Assembly (NCBI GenBank): GCA_034926675.1
Contig: JAYFQW010000062.1
Span: 1-40,884, forward strand
Source: Clostridia bacterium
Lineage (GTDB): Bacteria > Bacillota > DTU025
Length of the DNA: 40,884 bases
Direction of reading: 5' to 3'
The translations under genes were made by a program, and so were the position numbers. The number at the start of each line of letters is the position of its first letter. Positions within the stretch are counted from its first letter, which is position 1. This document shows, piece by piece, positions 32,866 through 40,745 of the stretch. The notes under the pieces are model-generated. The model saw nothing but the letters and a program-made list of their open reading frames with translations. It did not search any database and was not told the DNA's origin.

Positions 32866-34644
32866 CTAGGGCGCCACCGGAAGCAGCCTGCGCGTTGAGG
32901 CCTCAAGCACGCCTGCACGCTCCTCCGCCTCCTGCGCCGAACGGCCCATCGCCGCGACATACAGCTTCAGCTTGGGCTCGGTTCCGGAAGGCCTAAGTGT
33001 GATCTTTCCTCCGCCCGTAAGAACCAGCTGGATGCAGTTCTCCCTCGGTAGGCTGATCGGGACCATCACCCCCGCCCCACGCTTCTTCGTCCATCCGGTG
33101 AGGTAGTCGTGAACTTCAGTCACGAGGAAGTCGCCCACGGAATCGGGAACATCCCGCCGAAGTGAGTCCATTGCGTCATCAGCTCCGCCAGGCCCTCCCG
33201 CCGGCGATGCCCCTGCAACTGCTACAGTATGAAGCCTCTCCACATAATAGCCATACTGCCCATATAGCTCTTCCAGGCGTTGCAGGAGCGTGCGTCCACG
33301 TGCGTGCTGCCGTGCAGCGGCGCACGCCACTAGCGCCGATGCGATTATGGCGTCCTTGTCACGCACGAATGTGCCAGCGAGATACCCGCAACTTTCCTCC
33401 AGGCCGAGCAGGAAGCTGGTCCCTGTTTGCTCAAGCTCGCCCATTAGCGCGCCTATGTATTTGAATCCAGTAAGGGTATCGATAGTCTCCACTCCGTGCG
33501 CAGAGGCAAGCGCGCGGACCATCTCGGTGGTGACGATGGTCTTCACCACGGCGCACTCCCGGAGATCAACGCCACGTTGCTCGGCGCTGTCAATCAAGAA
33601 GTCGCACAGGATGACGCCGACCTGGTTTCCGGTCAGCACCCTCCAGCCATCGCCATCCCGAACCGCCACTCCCACCCGGTCGCAGTCGGGATCGGTGCCT
33701 AACAGGATCTCTGGCGCCACGCCCGAGGCTCCCTCCGTGTTCATCCCTCTTGTACGCGTTGTGCGCGCCTCATTGGCCAGCGATATCGCCATGGCGAATG
33801 CAGCCGGATCCTCGGGGTTAGGAAGCTTAACAGTGGGAAAATCCCCATTGGGAACGGACTGCTCAGTTACCATGTACACATTCGAGAATCCTAGGGACTC
33901 AAGCACTCTCGGCGCCAGACGATACCCGGTTCCGTGCAATGGCGTGTACACTATGCCCATTCCAGCCCTGGCTTCCGTAGGAACAATTCCCCCGGCGATC
34001 TCCTCGATCAGGTCAACTACCCGACCGACGTAGTTATCGAAGAGGGCGCTGCCTACCTGGCTGATCTGCGCCTTCGGCTCTCCGGGGGCATCCAGGTAAT
34101 CAAGCGCCTCTTCCGCCCTGGCGGCAACCTCAGCGGCGGGCTCTGGAAGCAGCTGCCCGCCATTAGGCCCGTACGCCTTGTAGCCGTTATACTCCGGAGG
34201 GTTGTGACTAGCCGTAATCACAATGCCGCCTGCCGCCCCGAGTTCGCGCACGGCGAATGAAAGGACTGGAGTGGGGGCTATTTCGTCGAAGAGATGGACT
34301 GGGATTCCACGCGACGCCAAAGTAAGTGCGGCAGCCTCCGCAAACTCCCGGGATCCTCGGCGGGAATCGTAGGCTATCACAACTCCCGACTCCCTCGCTC
34401 GCTCATCCCCCTGCAGGAGGAAACTGGCGAAACCCTCAGTGGCTCTGCGAACCACGTAGCGGTTCATCCTGTTAGTGCCCACGCCTAGTTTCCCGCGCAT
34501 GCCCCCAGTGCCGAACGCAAGATCACGCCCGAACCTGTCTTCGATCTCGCGGAGATCGGAAGACAGACCCATGAGTTCCTTCCTTGCCAAGTCGTCTAGG
34601 CCAGGCGAATCAAGCCACCGGGAGAACACAGCTCCGTAGTCCAT
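32866..34644 (-). CDS. pgcA: Phosphohexomutase (phosphoglucomutase/phosphomannomutase)
   Basis: A 592-aa alpha-D-phosphohexomutase that interconverts sugar 1- and 6-phosphates, supplying precursors for cell-wall and surface glycans. Motifs: the catalytic phosphoserine S146 in TASHNP, the metal loop GTDPDCDRVG near 315, the sugar-binding GLEESCGY near 415 and the phosphate-binding RPSGTEPKLK near 555. The length and DLAFGTGGMRGKLGVGTNRMN start fit the long Firmicutes PgcA type. GAGGTG lies about 8 bases before the ATG. No obvious operon partner; the downstream gap before the trpB2 promoter has only a weak hairpin. Confidence 0.95.
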   Translation of the reverse strand: MDYGAVFSRWLDSPGLDDLARKELMGLSSDLREIEDRFGRDLAFGTGGMRGKLGVGTNRMNRYVVRRATEGFASFLLQGDERARESGVVIAYDSRRGSREFAEAAALTLASRGIPVHLFDEIAPTPVLSFAVRELGAAGGIVITASHNPPEYNGYKAYGPNGGQLLPEPAAEVAARAEEALDYLDAPGEPKAQISQVGSALFDNYVGRVVDLIEEIAGGIVPTEARAGMGIVYTPLHGTGYRLAPRVLESLGFSNVYMVTEQSVPNGDFPTVKLPNPEDPAAFAMAISLANEARTTRTRGMNTEGASGVAPEILLGTDPDCDRVGVAVRDGDGWRVLTGNQVGVILCDFLIDSAEQRGVDLRECAVVKTIVTTEMVRALASAHGVETIDTLTGFKYIGALMGELEQTGTSFLLGLEESCGYLAGTFVRDKDAIIASALVACAAARQHARGRTLLQRLEELYGQYGYYVERLHTVAVAGASPAGGPGGADDAMDSLRRDVPDSVGDFLVTEVHDYLTGWTKKRGAGVMVPISLPRENCIQLVLTGGGKITLRPSGTEPKLKLYVAAMGRSAQEAEERAGVLEASTRRLLPVAP

Positions 34645-34723
34645 ACGTTATCACCTCTTCGTATCCCTAGCGTCATCGTCGGTGTGCCTTCGGCATCCTG
34701 GCCGCATTTCCTCCCGGTCGCGC

Positions 34724-35296
34724 TTACTTGATGATGAACCCAGCGTACATCGCCCACGCGGTCATCATCGAGTATTGCGGGATTTCCATCTTCATCTTTA
34801 TCGCGAGCTCAATCTGAACCTTGTCGAACCACTCAGTGCGCATTGAGATGCCCAGCTGGGTATCTGACTGCGGGTGCGCCGCCTGCATCACTGCCACAAC
34901 CTGCAGGATAGTGTACTGCTGCGCAAGGGCCTTATACTGGTCGTCGTGGACGTGCTCTATCGAGATCCTATGCCCGGGCACTGTCCTAACGTCCTGCCGG
35001 CGCATCTGGTACCTCTGCCCGCTCGGCCCATATACCCAGACCACATTGCCCTTGTGCTCCGCTGCCTGAAACACGGTTCCAGCCGGAACTTCCGTCACCA
35101 ACAGCCCGCGTGACGTCTTCAGTGATGCTGTGCGGAGCGTCTCAACACAGTCGATCTTCTTCTCCTTGGGCGGCTTGGGACCCTTAGGAGGCTTCGAGCC
35201 AACCTTCGCTGACGCCATTCCAGATAGGGCGCTCGCCAAGAACAGAAGGACGAGCATGATCAGTGCTGCATTTCGAGAGATACGATACCTACGCAA
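34724..35296 (-). CDS. Small exported protein of unknown function
   Basis: A 190-aa protein with a signal peptide (1-30, ALIMLVLLFLASALSGMASA). A Lys/Pro linker (GSKPPKGPKPPKEKK) is followed by an SH3-like beta segment (about 55-100, LVTEVPAGTVF, VVWVYGPSGQRYQMRRQDV) and a helical end. I do not recognise a family. The TTG at 35296 is chosen because GGAGGG lies 6 bases upstream and it puts the Arg-rich start directly before the hydrophobic stretch. It lies 79 bases before the phosphohexomutase gene on the same strand. Confidence 0.72.
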   Translation of the reverse strand: MRRYRISRNAALIMLVLLFLASALSGMASAKVGSKPPKGPKPPKEKKIDCVETLRTASLKTSRGLLVTEVPAGTVFQAAEHKGNVVWVYGPSGQRYQMRRQDVRTVPGHRISIEHVHDDQYKALAQQYTILQVVAVMQAAHPQSDTQLGISMRTEWFDKVQIELAIKMKMEIPQYSMMTAWAMYAGFIIK

Positions 35297-35414
35297 ATCA
35301 TTCCCTCCTCGGCACGATATTCCGCGCGCCACATCTAGAGACGCCGCATCTATCTCGATGTTCCCAGTGCAGCTAGGTCGGGGCCATCGACGTGGCTGGC
35401 TATCCCGCGATCAC

Positions 35415-35454
35415 TAGACAGAAACGGGGCGCCAGGCACAGGCCCAGCCCCCGT
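35415..35454 (-). terminator. Terminator after the uracil permease gene
   Basis: On the minus strand ACGGGG(G)GC pairs with GC(G)CCCCGT, followed by TTCTGTCT. It starts about 40 bases after the permease stop and separates it from the next gene. Confidence 0.6.
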
Positions 35455-35492
35455 CTCTGCGTCCAGAACCCGATTTTGCCGGATGACGTCGT

Positions 35493-36812
35493 CTACTTCT
35501 CAGCAGCCGCAGCATCTGGGCCAGGGAACAGCTGGAACACAATGTTCAGCAGTATGCCGAATATGGCCGCAGTTGCTATGGCAGGCAGGCTGATGCCGAA
35601 GACGGGGATCATCCCGCTCGGGAAGGCAAAGGTTCCACCGATGCCTATCACCAGGACCGTCGCTGCGATGGCCAAAGTCTTGGAGGAAAACAGGTCGACC
35701 TTCTCCGAGATCATTAGAGCCACGCCCTGCACCCCGATTACGCCGAACAGATACACCGAGACTCCGCCGATCACGGCGTTTGGAACGGAGTTTACGGCGC
35801 CCGCCAGCTTGCCGAGGAATGAGAGTGCTATTGCGACAAGGGCCGCCACGGCGAGGACGGGAACAGAGAAGTTCCTGGTTATCGCCATCACGCTGTTGTT
35901 CTCTCCGTAGTTGGTGCCCGCTGGTCCGCCCAGTGCCCCGGCGATCATATCGCCCAGACCGTCTCCGACGAGGCTAGATCCCAACAGATTGGATATGTTG
36001 TATCTCTTCTCACGCCCGAGTCTCTTGGCCAGATTGTTCACGTACAGGTCTATCTGGTAGAGGTGCGCAGTTGACTCAGGTATGGTCGCAATTGCGACAG
36101 GCATGATCGCAAGCATCGCCGCAGGGCTCCACGATGGGAATGTGAAGTGAGGGGTCGTGAACACCGGCGCCGCAGAGATCACTGAGTAATCCACCGCGCC
36201 GATCATTGCGCTCACCGCATACCCGACTGCAACGCCGAGGAGGATCGGGAGCTGCCCCAGAGTGCCCCGGAGATACACGGAGAACAGGATAGTCGCGACG
36301 AGCGTCACGACGCTCACCGTCCAATTCGACGAGGCGGAGTTCATTGCGGCCCCAGCCAGGGCGATTCCGATCACGATGGCGACACTCCCAGTCACCACTG
36401 GGGGCAGGACTCTCTCGACCTGCTTCTTGCCGAACCTGTTTATGATGAGCCCTGCGACAATCGACACCAGCCCAGACGCGATGATCCCGCATTGCGCCTG
36501 CGAGATGGCCAGATCGGTCGCGATTTCGCCGAACTGCTTTACTCCGGTGATAGCTGCGACTGCAGCGATGTATGAGAAACTGGAGCCGTAGTAGAGAGGA
36601 ATCCTTCCGCGGGTAACGAGCAGGAAGCCGATCGTGGCCAGGCCGCTTGCGAACACGGTGGTGGAAACGTGGAACCCAGTGAGGAGTGCTACCAAGACCG
36701 TGGCGGGGAACATGACTATCACTTGCTGTAGTGCGAAGAAGATTAGTTTCCAGAACGGTGGTGTGTCATCTGGCAGGTAGCCGGTTAGTTCAGGGTTTTT
36801 CTTCGTCGCCAT
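35493..36812 (-). CDS. uraA: Uracil permease (NCS2 family)
   Basis: A 439-aa membrane transporter with about 12-14 hydrophobic helices. It belongs to the NCS2 nucleobase:proton family. The family helix-10 motif reads GGPAGTNYGENNSVMAITRN, close to the TTYGEN form of uracil rather than purine carriers; IPESTAHLYQ carries the conserved Glu of helix 8. The ATG at 36812 is chosen because GGGAGG lies 9 bases upstream; an ATG 6 bases earlier is too close to it. A PyrR-type attenuator precedes the gene, which supports uracil as substrate. A terminator follows. Confidence 0.92.
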   Translation of the reverse strand: MATKKNPELTGYLPDDTPPFWKLIFFALQQVIVMFPATVLVALLTGFHVSTTVFASGLATIGFLLVTRGRIPLYYGSSFSYIAAVAAITGVKQFGEIATDLAISQAQCGIIASGLVSIVAGLIINRFGKKQVERVLPPVVTGSVAIVIGIALAGAAMNSASSNWTVSVVTLVATILFSVYLRGTLGQLPILLGVAVGYAVSAMIGAVDYSVISAAPVFTTPHFTFPSWSPAAMLAIMPVAIATIPESTAHLYQIDLYVNNLAKRLGREKRYNISNLLGSSLVGDGLGDMIAGALGGPAGTNYGENNSVMAITRNFSVPVLAVAALVAIALSFLGKLAGAVNSVPNAVIGGVSVYLFGVIGVQGVALMISEKVDLFSSKTLAIAATVLVIGIGGTFAFPSGMIPVFGISLPAIATAAIFGILLNIVFQLFPGPDAAAAEK

Positions 36813-36861
36813 CTGCATGTACCTCCCTGCGGTTACCCTCGTCCGGGGGTCGGCGGGCATG

Positions 36862-36948
36862 AAAAATGCACTTCCGCCCGCCGGCCAGAAGTGCATAGAA
36901 GCCCACCCCGTACACTCTTGCCGGCCTCACAGGACCGATCTTAAAGAG
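36862..36948 (-). promoter_or_regulatory. PyrR-type attenuator before the uracil permease
   Basis: On the minus strand, positions 36948-36915 give a hairpin with CTCTTTAA...CGGTCCTGTGAGGCCG...AAGAG, matching the PyrR-binding loop (UUUAA...UCCNGNGAGG). Downstream, TGCACTTC pairs with GAAGTGCA and is followed by TTTTT (36896-36862), a terminator. Between them, GCCGGC in the binding loop can instead pair with GCCGGC in the terminator loop, extended by AAGAGTG/CACTTCT, forming an antiterminator. With UMP-bound PyrR the terminator should form. No pyrR gene is in the window. Confidence 0.85.
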
Positions 36949-36963
36949 TAACCTCTTGGGCAA

Positions 36964-36992
36964 ATGCTACAACTCCATCGAGTCTTTGTCAA
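36964..36992 (-). promoter_or_regulatory. Promoter of the uracil permease gene
   Basis: On the minus strand, TTGACA (36992-36987) and TAGCAT (36969-36964) are 17 bases apart. The predicted start near 36957 is just before the PyrR-binding hairpin, as the mechanism needs. Confidence 0.65.
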
Positions 36993-36995
36993 TTG

Positions 36996-37027
36996 GATTC
37001 GCGATCCGGCGATCAGATTCTCGATCC
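36996..37027. repeat. Direct repeat next to the permease promoter
   Basis: GATTCGCGATCC (36996-37007) and GATTCTCGATCC (37016-37027) differ at one base and are 20 bases apart, about two helical turns. They lie just upstream of the -35 box and after the chemoreceptor stop. A regulator site is possible. Confidence 0.35.
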
Positions 37028-37038
37028 TCCGATGCTCC

Positions 37039-39288
37039 CTACGCTTTGAACCCTCCCACCATCGAGTTGAGGTCGGAAGCGAGTTCTGCCAGCCTCTTCG
37101 CTGATGCCGCAACCTCCTCAATAGCCGCGTGCTGCTCCTCTGATGAAGCTGAGACCTCTTCGGAACTGGCTGCCGTCTCCTCGATGATAGCTGCTATAGA
37201 AGACACTGCATCCGATACCTGCGCGCTCTGGGACGCCATCTGCTCCGCGGCGGCGGAGTTCCCCTCGGTTATGTTCACGATGCTGTCGGCAGCCTCTTTC
37301 AGCACGGCCTGGGAGCGGGCAAACTCCTCAAACGCGGTCTCAAGCCGAGCCATCTGCCCCTCTGTGCTTTTCACCTGCTCCGAGATCCTCGACAGAGCCT
37401 GCTGGGTCTCGGCAGAGAGCGCCACCCCGTTCTCAATCTCCTTCACGCTCGCGTTCATGGATTCAACTGACTGGCCTATGCTCCCAGTTATCTGCTTGAT
37501 CAAGGACTCGATCTCCCGCGCGGACCTGCCGGCCCCCTCCGCGAGTTTCCTCACCTCATCTGCCACTACCGCGAAGCCTCTGCCGTGCTCACCGGCCCTG
37601 GCGGCCTCTATGGCAGCGTTCAGAGCCAGCAAGTTCGTCTGTTCCGCAATATCCTGTATTGCAAGGACGATGCCGCCGATCTGCGCGGAGTGCCTTCCGA
37701 GTTCCTCAACCCGCCCCGCTGCCTCCGACACCGTTCGGCTTATCCTGGCCATACCGTCTGAAGTCATCTGCACCGTCCGAACACCATCGTTCGCCGAAAC
37801 GGTGGCATGTTTCAGGTACTCCGATGTCTTCTCAACTGCCTCCTGGGATTTGCCAAGAGTCTCCGAAATGCTCTGAACTGCTGACGCCATGTTGTCGGCA
37901 GACTTTCCTTGTGCCTGAGCTCCAGCGGCTATGGAATCGATCACCTGCGAAAGCTCGCTCATCATCGCCGCAGCATCACTCGACATCTTGCCCTGCTCCC
38001 CGGTGCCCTGTGCGACCTGGTCGATGGCGGATGTCACCTGGAGGCTCGCCTTGCCTACCTCCTGGGCGACATCGGAGAGGCGCGCGCTTGCCTCGGCAAC
38101 CTGCTCCGAGCTCACCTGCACCTTCTTCACCACGGTCTGGATCTTATCTACGAAGGCATTGAACCACTTTGCCACATCACCGATCTCGTCGCTGGCTGCA
38201 ACCGCGAGCCGTCTTGTGAGATCGCCCTCGCCACTCGCGATATCACTTAGCATCACCGCAGTTGTGGAAAGCGGCCTCGCCAGGCGCCGTCCGAAGACCA
38301 GCCCAACCATTGCAACACATGCCGCAACCACGCCCACCGCTATGGCAAGCCCCTTCGCCATTGTGTTTGCGCCGGCGAAAGCCTCCGCGGCATTGAGCTC
38401 AACCACAAGTCCAGCAGGATGATCGCCTAGCATGACAACGCCTATCGCGGATAGCGCCGTGTGGCCATCGTAGTCCTTATACTCGACTGACTGAGAGTAA
38501 TTCGTGTTCCCCGCGGCAATCTCCTTGGCAAGACGCCTCGTGGCTTCGGTGTCGATCTTCTGCTTAAGCACCGCGTCCTTCGAGTAGACGCCGTGCTTGG
38601 TGTTGGTCAGGAACGTACCGTCTTGAGATACGATGTAGGCATCTGCCGACTCCCCGAGCTCTTCGAGGCCGGCTTGGAGTTTGCGCTCCATGTCTGCCGT
38701 GGTCATGGAAAGGCCCAGAACCCCAAGGATTCGGCTGCTTCCTGCACCTGCGTATATCGGCGCCCCGGTGACGATGACATTGTCGTTCACCACGCCGGAA
38801 TAGAAGATGCTCGAATACGTGACCTTGCCTGCCATGGCGCCCTGGAAGTAATCGCGCGATGACAGGTCAGCTCCTTCGATGGACTTGGCGTTTGACCACA
38901 CACCTGTTCCATTCGGATCCATGATGAACACAAATGCGTACCCGTAGTTGCGCACTACTTCGTCGGCAAGATGGTCCAGCACACCCGTCTTCATCGCCCG
39001 CCATTCCGGGCTCGCGCTGTTCCATGCGGACGCCTCGAGCACTGCAAGGCTGCCGCGAACGTCTTTCGTAGTGGAAAGCACTGATGCATCGTTGCCCTTC
39101 CCGGCTATCCAAGCACTGAGTTGCTGACGGACAGATTGGGAGAAAGCCTGAGTAGCTCCGTGAACCTGTTTCTTCATGGCGCCCCGGAACTGCATATACG
39201 CAAATCCCGACACCAGACCAAGCGGGATCAGCGATACCAGAATGAAAGCGGCAGCGAGTTTAGCGCCAAGCTTCAGCCTGTTGAACAT
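37039..39288 (-). CDS. Methyl-accepting chemotaxis protein with dCache-type sensor
   Basis: A 749-aa chemoreceptor. TM1 is at about 7-33, then a large extracytoplasmic dCache-like sensor (about 35-300, with [15 protein letters not shown] and ILGVLGLSM), TM2 at 311-333, HAMP at 334-388 and a long signalling coiled coil. The kinase-contacting tip is intact ([20 protein letters not shown], then [14 protein letters not shown], near 545-583). No CheR-tether pentapeptide ends it. The ATG at 39288 is chosen because GGAGG lies 8 bases upstream. The ligand is unknown; dCache sensors often bind amino or organic acids. A possible sigma-28 promoter precedes it. Confidence 0.96.
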   Translation of the reverse strand: MFNRLKLGAKLAAAFILVSLIPLGLVSGFAYMQFRGAMKKQVHGATQAFSQSVRQQLSAWIAGKGNDASVLSTTKDVRGSLAVLEASAWNSASPEWRAMKTGVLDHLADEVVRNYGYAFVFIMDPNGTGVWSNAKSIEGADLSSRDYFQGAMAGKVTYSSIFYSGVVNDNVIVTGAPIYAGAGSSRILGVLGLSMTTADMERKLQAGLEELGESADAYIVSQDGTFLTNTKHGVYSKDAVLKQKIDTEATRRLAKEIAAGNTNYSQSVEYKDYDGHTALSAIGVVMLGDHPAGLVVELNAAEAFAGANTMAKGLAIAVGVVAACVAMVGLVFGRRLARPLSTTAVMLSDIASGEGDLTRRLAVAASDEIGDVAKWFNAFVDKIQTVVKKVQVSSEQVAEASARLSDVAQEVGKASLQVTSAIDQVAQGTGEQGKMSSDAAAMMSELSQVIDSIAAGAQAQGKSADNMASAVQSISETLGKSQEAVEKTSEYLKHATVSANDGVRTVQMTSDGMARISRTVSEAAGRVEELGRHSAQIGGIVLAIQDIAEQTNLLALNAAIEAARAGEHGRGFAVVADEVRKLAEGAGRSAREIESLIKQITGSIGQSVESMNASVKEIENGVALSAETQQALSRISEQVKSTEGQMARLETAFEEFARSQAVLKEAADSIVNITEGNSAAAEQMASQSAQVSDAVSSIAAIIEETAASSEEVSASSEEQHAAIEEVAASAKRLAELASDLNSMVGGFKA

Positions 39289-39316
39289 GGTGTATTCCTC
39301 CCCCATCGTGTCGCCA

Positions 39317-39331
39317 TGTTGTTACACAACA
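39317..39331. repeat. Palindrome upstream of the chemoreceptor gene
   Basis: TGTTGT and ACAACA are perfect arms around TAC, 29 bases before the start codon and directly downstream of the possible promoter. It could be an operator or a leader hairpin. Confidence 0.35.
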
Positions 39332-39359
39332 GTATCGGCATCCACCGCGATTCCCATTA
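39332..39359 (-). promoter_or_regulatory. Possible sigma-28 (motility) promoter of the chemoreceptor
   Basis: On the minus strand, GCCGATAC (39339-39332) is one base off the sigma-28 -10 GCCGATAA, and TAAT (39359-39356) lies 16 bases upstream near the expected TAAA. The spacing is one base long. The match suggests control with flagellar genes. Confidence 0.45.
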
Positions 39360-39580
39360 GGGGCAGTTCAGTGCAGTGCGGAGTGTTAGTGTCTTAGGTA
39401 GTGGTGTAAATCCAGCGGAAGGATCCTGTGAGCATTGATAGGGACAGCCGCCATGTGGTTCTCTTCGGGTGTAATGCAATACAATCCGAGGGGGTAACCA
39501 CGATGGCAGCTGCCAAAAGAAATGCATCACTCTTGGGCATTCTCCGCCAGACGGGGATGAATGACAGTCCGCGCATGTCA
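39360..39580. other. Intergenic region before the tRNA-Arg promoter
   Basis: About 220 bases between divergent transcripts. A plus-strand frame starting ATGGCAGCTGCC near 39503 has a GAGGGGG ribosome-like site but runs through the tRNA promoter into the tRNA, so it is probably not a gene. I see no other supported feature. Confidence 0.4.
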
Positions 39581-39610
39581 TTGACTCCTATTTGCCGAGC
39601 GTGCTATAAT
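39581..39610 (+). promoter_or_regulatory. Promoter of the tRNA-Arg genes
   Basis: TTGACT (39581-39586) and a perfect TATAAT (39605-39610) are 18 bases apart, about 48 bases before the first tRNA. This is a strong housekeeping promoter, likely driving both tRNAs. Confidence 0.75.
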
Positions 39611-39657
39611 TCATGGGTGAGGCGGCGCTCGAAGGCGCTGCGCGATCATCTGGCAGT

Positions 39658-39733
39658 GCGCCCGTAGCTCAGTGGATAGAGTGACGGACTACGAATCCGC
39701 AGGCCGCTGGTTCGAATCCAGCCGGGCGCGCCA
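39658..39733 (+). tRNA. tRNA-Arg (anticodon ACG)
   Basis: GCGCCCG pairs with CGGGCGC, then discriminator G and an encoded CCA. The anticodon loop CTACGAA gives ACG; A34 is the site that TadA converts to inosine, so this tRNA is the substrate of the enzyme at 4363. D and T arms are standard (GTTCGAATCC). Confidence 0.95.
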
Positions 39734-39757
39734 TCTTATCTCACAACAGAATTGCGT

Positions 39758-39833
39758 GGCCCTGTAGCTCAGGGGATAGAGCAGCGGTTTCCTAAACCGT
39801 TGGCCGCAAGTTCGATTCTTGCCAGGGCCACCA
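39758..39833 (+). tRNA. tRNA-Arg (anticodon CCT)
   Basis: GGCCCTG pairs with CAGGGCC, then discriminator A and an encoded CCA. The anticodon loop TTCCTAA gives CCT for AGG codons. It lies 24 bases after the first tRNA-Arg and is probably cut from the same transcript. Its 3' end borders the transposase remnant, a common insertion spot. Confidence 0.95.
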
Positions 39834-39969
39834 TCATGCCACTAGGTGCGACAATTGTGCAGCAGGATGAACTCCCGCTGCATCTGTGTTTTCTCCACAC
39901 CTGTTGCACACCCGATAGCCCAAGCCCATATTCAGCACCCTCGGGCCTTGAATCTCTTGGTTTTCAGAG

Positions 39970-40320
39970 GAAGCGATTTTCTTTCGGAATCGTGATGGGG
40001 ACCGACGGCGATAGTGCGATACTCCCAGAGCCCGAAACATCTTGTCCGGGAACAGCTTTGATTCAGAAAGCAGCCGACTGCCATCGGGAAGCTGAACAAC
40101 GATGACAGCATCAAACGAGTCTAGGATCATCCGTGCTGTAGGCCGTTTTGTTGTCTTTTTGCCCGGGATGGGCAACTCCTCGTTAGTGGCTTCAGATCTT
40201 CATACTCTTGCTCCTTGAGCCTGCACATCTCCCGAGATTTCGTATAGCACATGGCGACTCTCGTGCTTGATCTTCTCAAGTGCTGCCCTGTTTGGCCAGG
40301 GTCGGGTAGTCAGCGTGGCG
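39970..40320 (-). pseudogene. Decayed transposase C-terminal fragment (IS1634/IS4-like)
   Basis: On the minus strand, GKKTTKRPTARMILDSFDAV and the following VVQLPDGSRLL and FRALGVSHYRR resemble the C-terminal end of IS1634/IS4-type DDE transposases, where a Lys/Arg-rich RPTxRW(I/V)F segment precedes the last domain. Just upstream, in another frame, RPWPNRAALEKIKHESRHVL reads like the preceding helix, so at least one frameshift separates them. No catalytic DDE region remains. The family assignment is from pattern memory and is tentative. Confidence 0.45.
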
Positions 40321-40416
40321 CGCTGCTGTAGCCGCGCGCCACATGCATGGCCCCCGGCTGCGCGCCCGCGCCGCCTGACGAGGTGTGACCAACGCGATCG
40401 AGCCCTGGAGCGATAC

Positions 40417-40503
40417 TGTCGACGAATCCAGCAGTGAGATGAGCTCAATGTCGACGGAATCGACGTTGAGACGCCCGCGATGTCGATGAAACCAGCATTG
40501 AGA
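40417..40503 (+). repeat. Three direct repeats with exact 32-base period
   Basis: TGTCGACGAATCCAGCAGTG (40417), TGTCGACGGAATCGACGTTG (40449) and TGTCGATGAAACCAGCATTG (40481) start exactly 32 bases apart and each is followed by AGA. Two related copies, starting TGTCGACCAAATGG (40668) and TGTCCATTTGAGTC (40701), lie further right. Three turns of helix between units suggests arrayed protein sites, as at some transposon ends. It is not CRISPR: units vary and spacers are only 9 bases. Confidence 0.6.
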
Positions 40504-40674
40504 CCCTCCAGACGCACGTTCCGGCTAGATTGGCGACACTGCGCGCGAGAGGGCGGGATCATGGCATAATGTGGCGTGGCTGACTGGCAGCTAGACGTGT
40601 TTTCGGAAATCGCCCGCGCGCGTCATGGAATCTGCGCGAACCTCGGCCGCGGGAGTCGGACCGTCAATGTCGAC

Positions 40675-40710
40675 CAAATGGACACTGACCCCGTGGTCAA
40701 TGTCCATTTG
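40675..40710. repeat. Long inverted repeat near the right end
   Basis: CAAATGGACA(C)TGACC pairs with GGTCA(A)TGTCCATTTG around a CCGT loop: 15 pairs with one mismatch. It overlaps the fourth and fifth TGTC units and lies 36 bases before the IS66-like end. It may be a mobile-element end or a transposase site. Confidence 0.55.
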
Positions 40711-40745
40711 AGTCGCATTGAGCGCGCGACAATGCCGGTTTGGCC

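Noticed and set aside
39428-39667. A 79-codon plus-strand frame before the tRNA-Arg genes
   Set aside because: It runs through the strong tRNA promoter and into the tRNA, so it is unlikely to be translated, despite a GAGGGGG before an internal ATG.
40417-40503. Repeats considered as a CRISPR array
   Set aside because: Only three units, which vary in sequence, with 9-base spacers and no cas genes.
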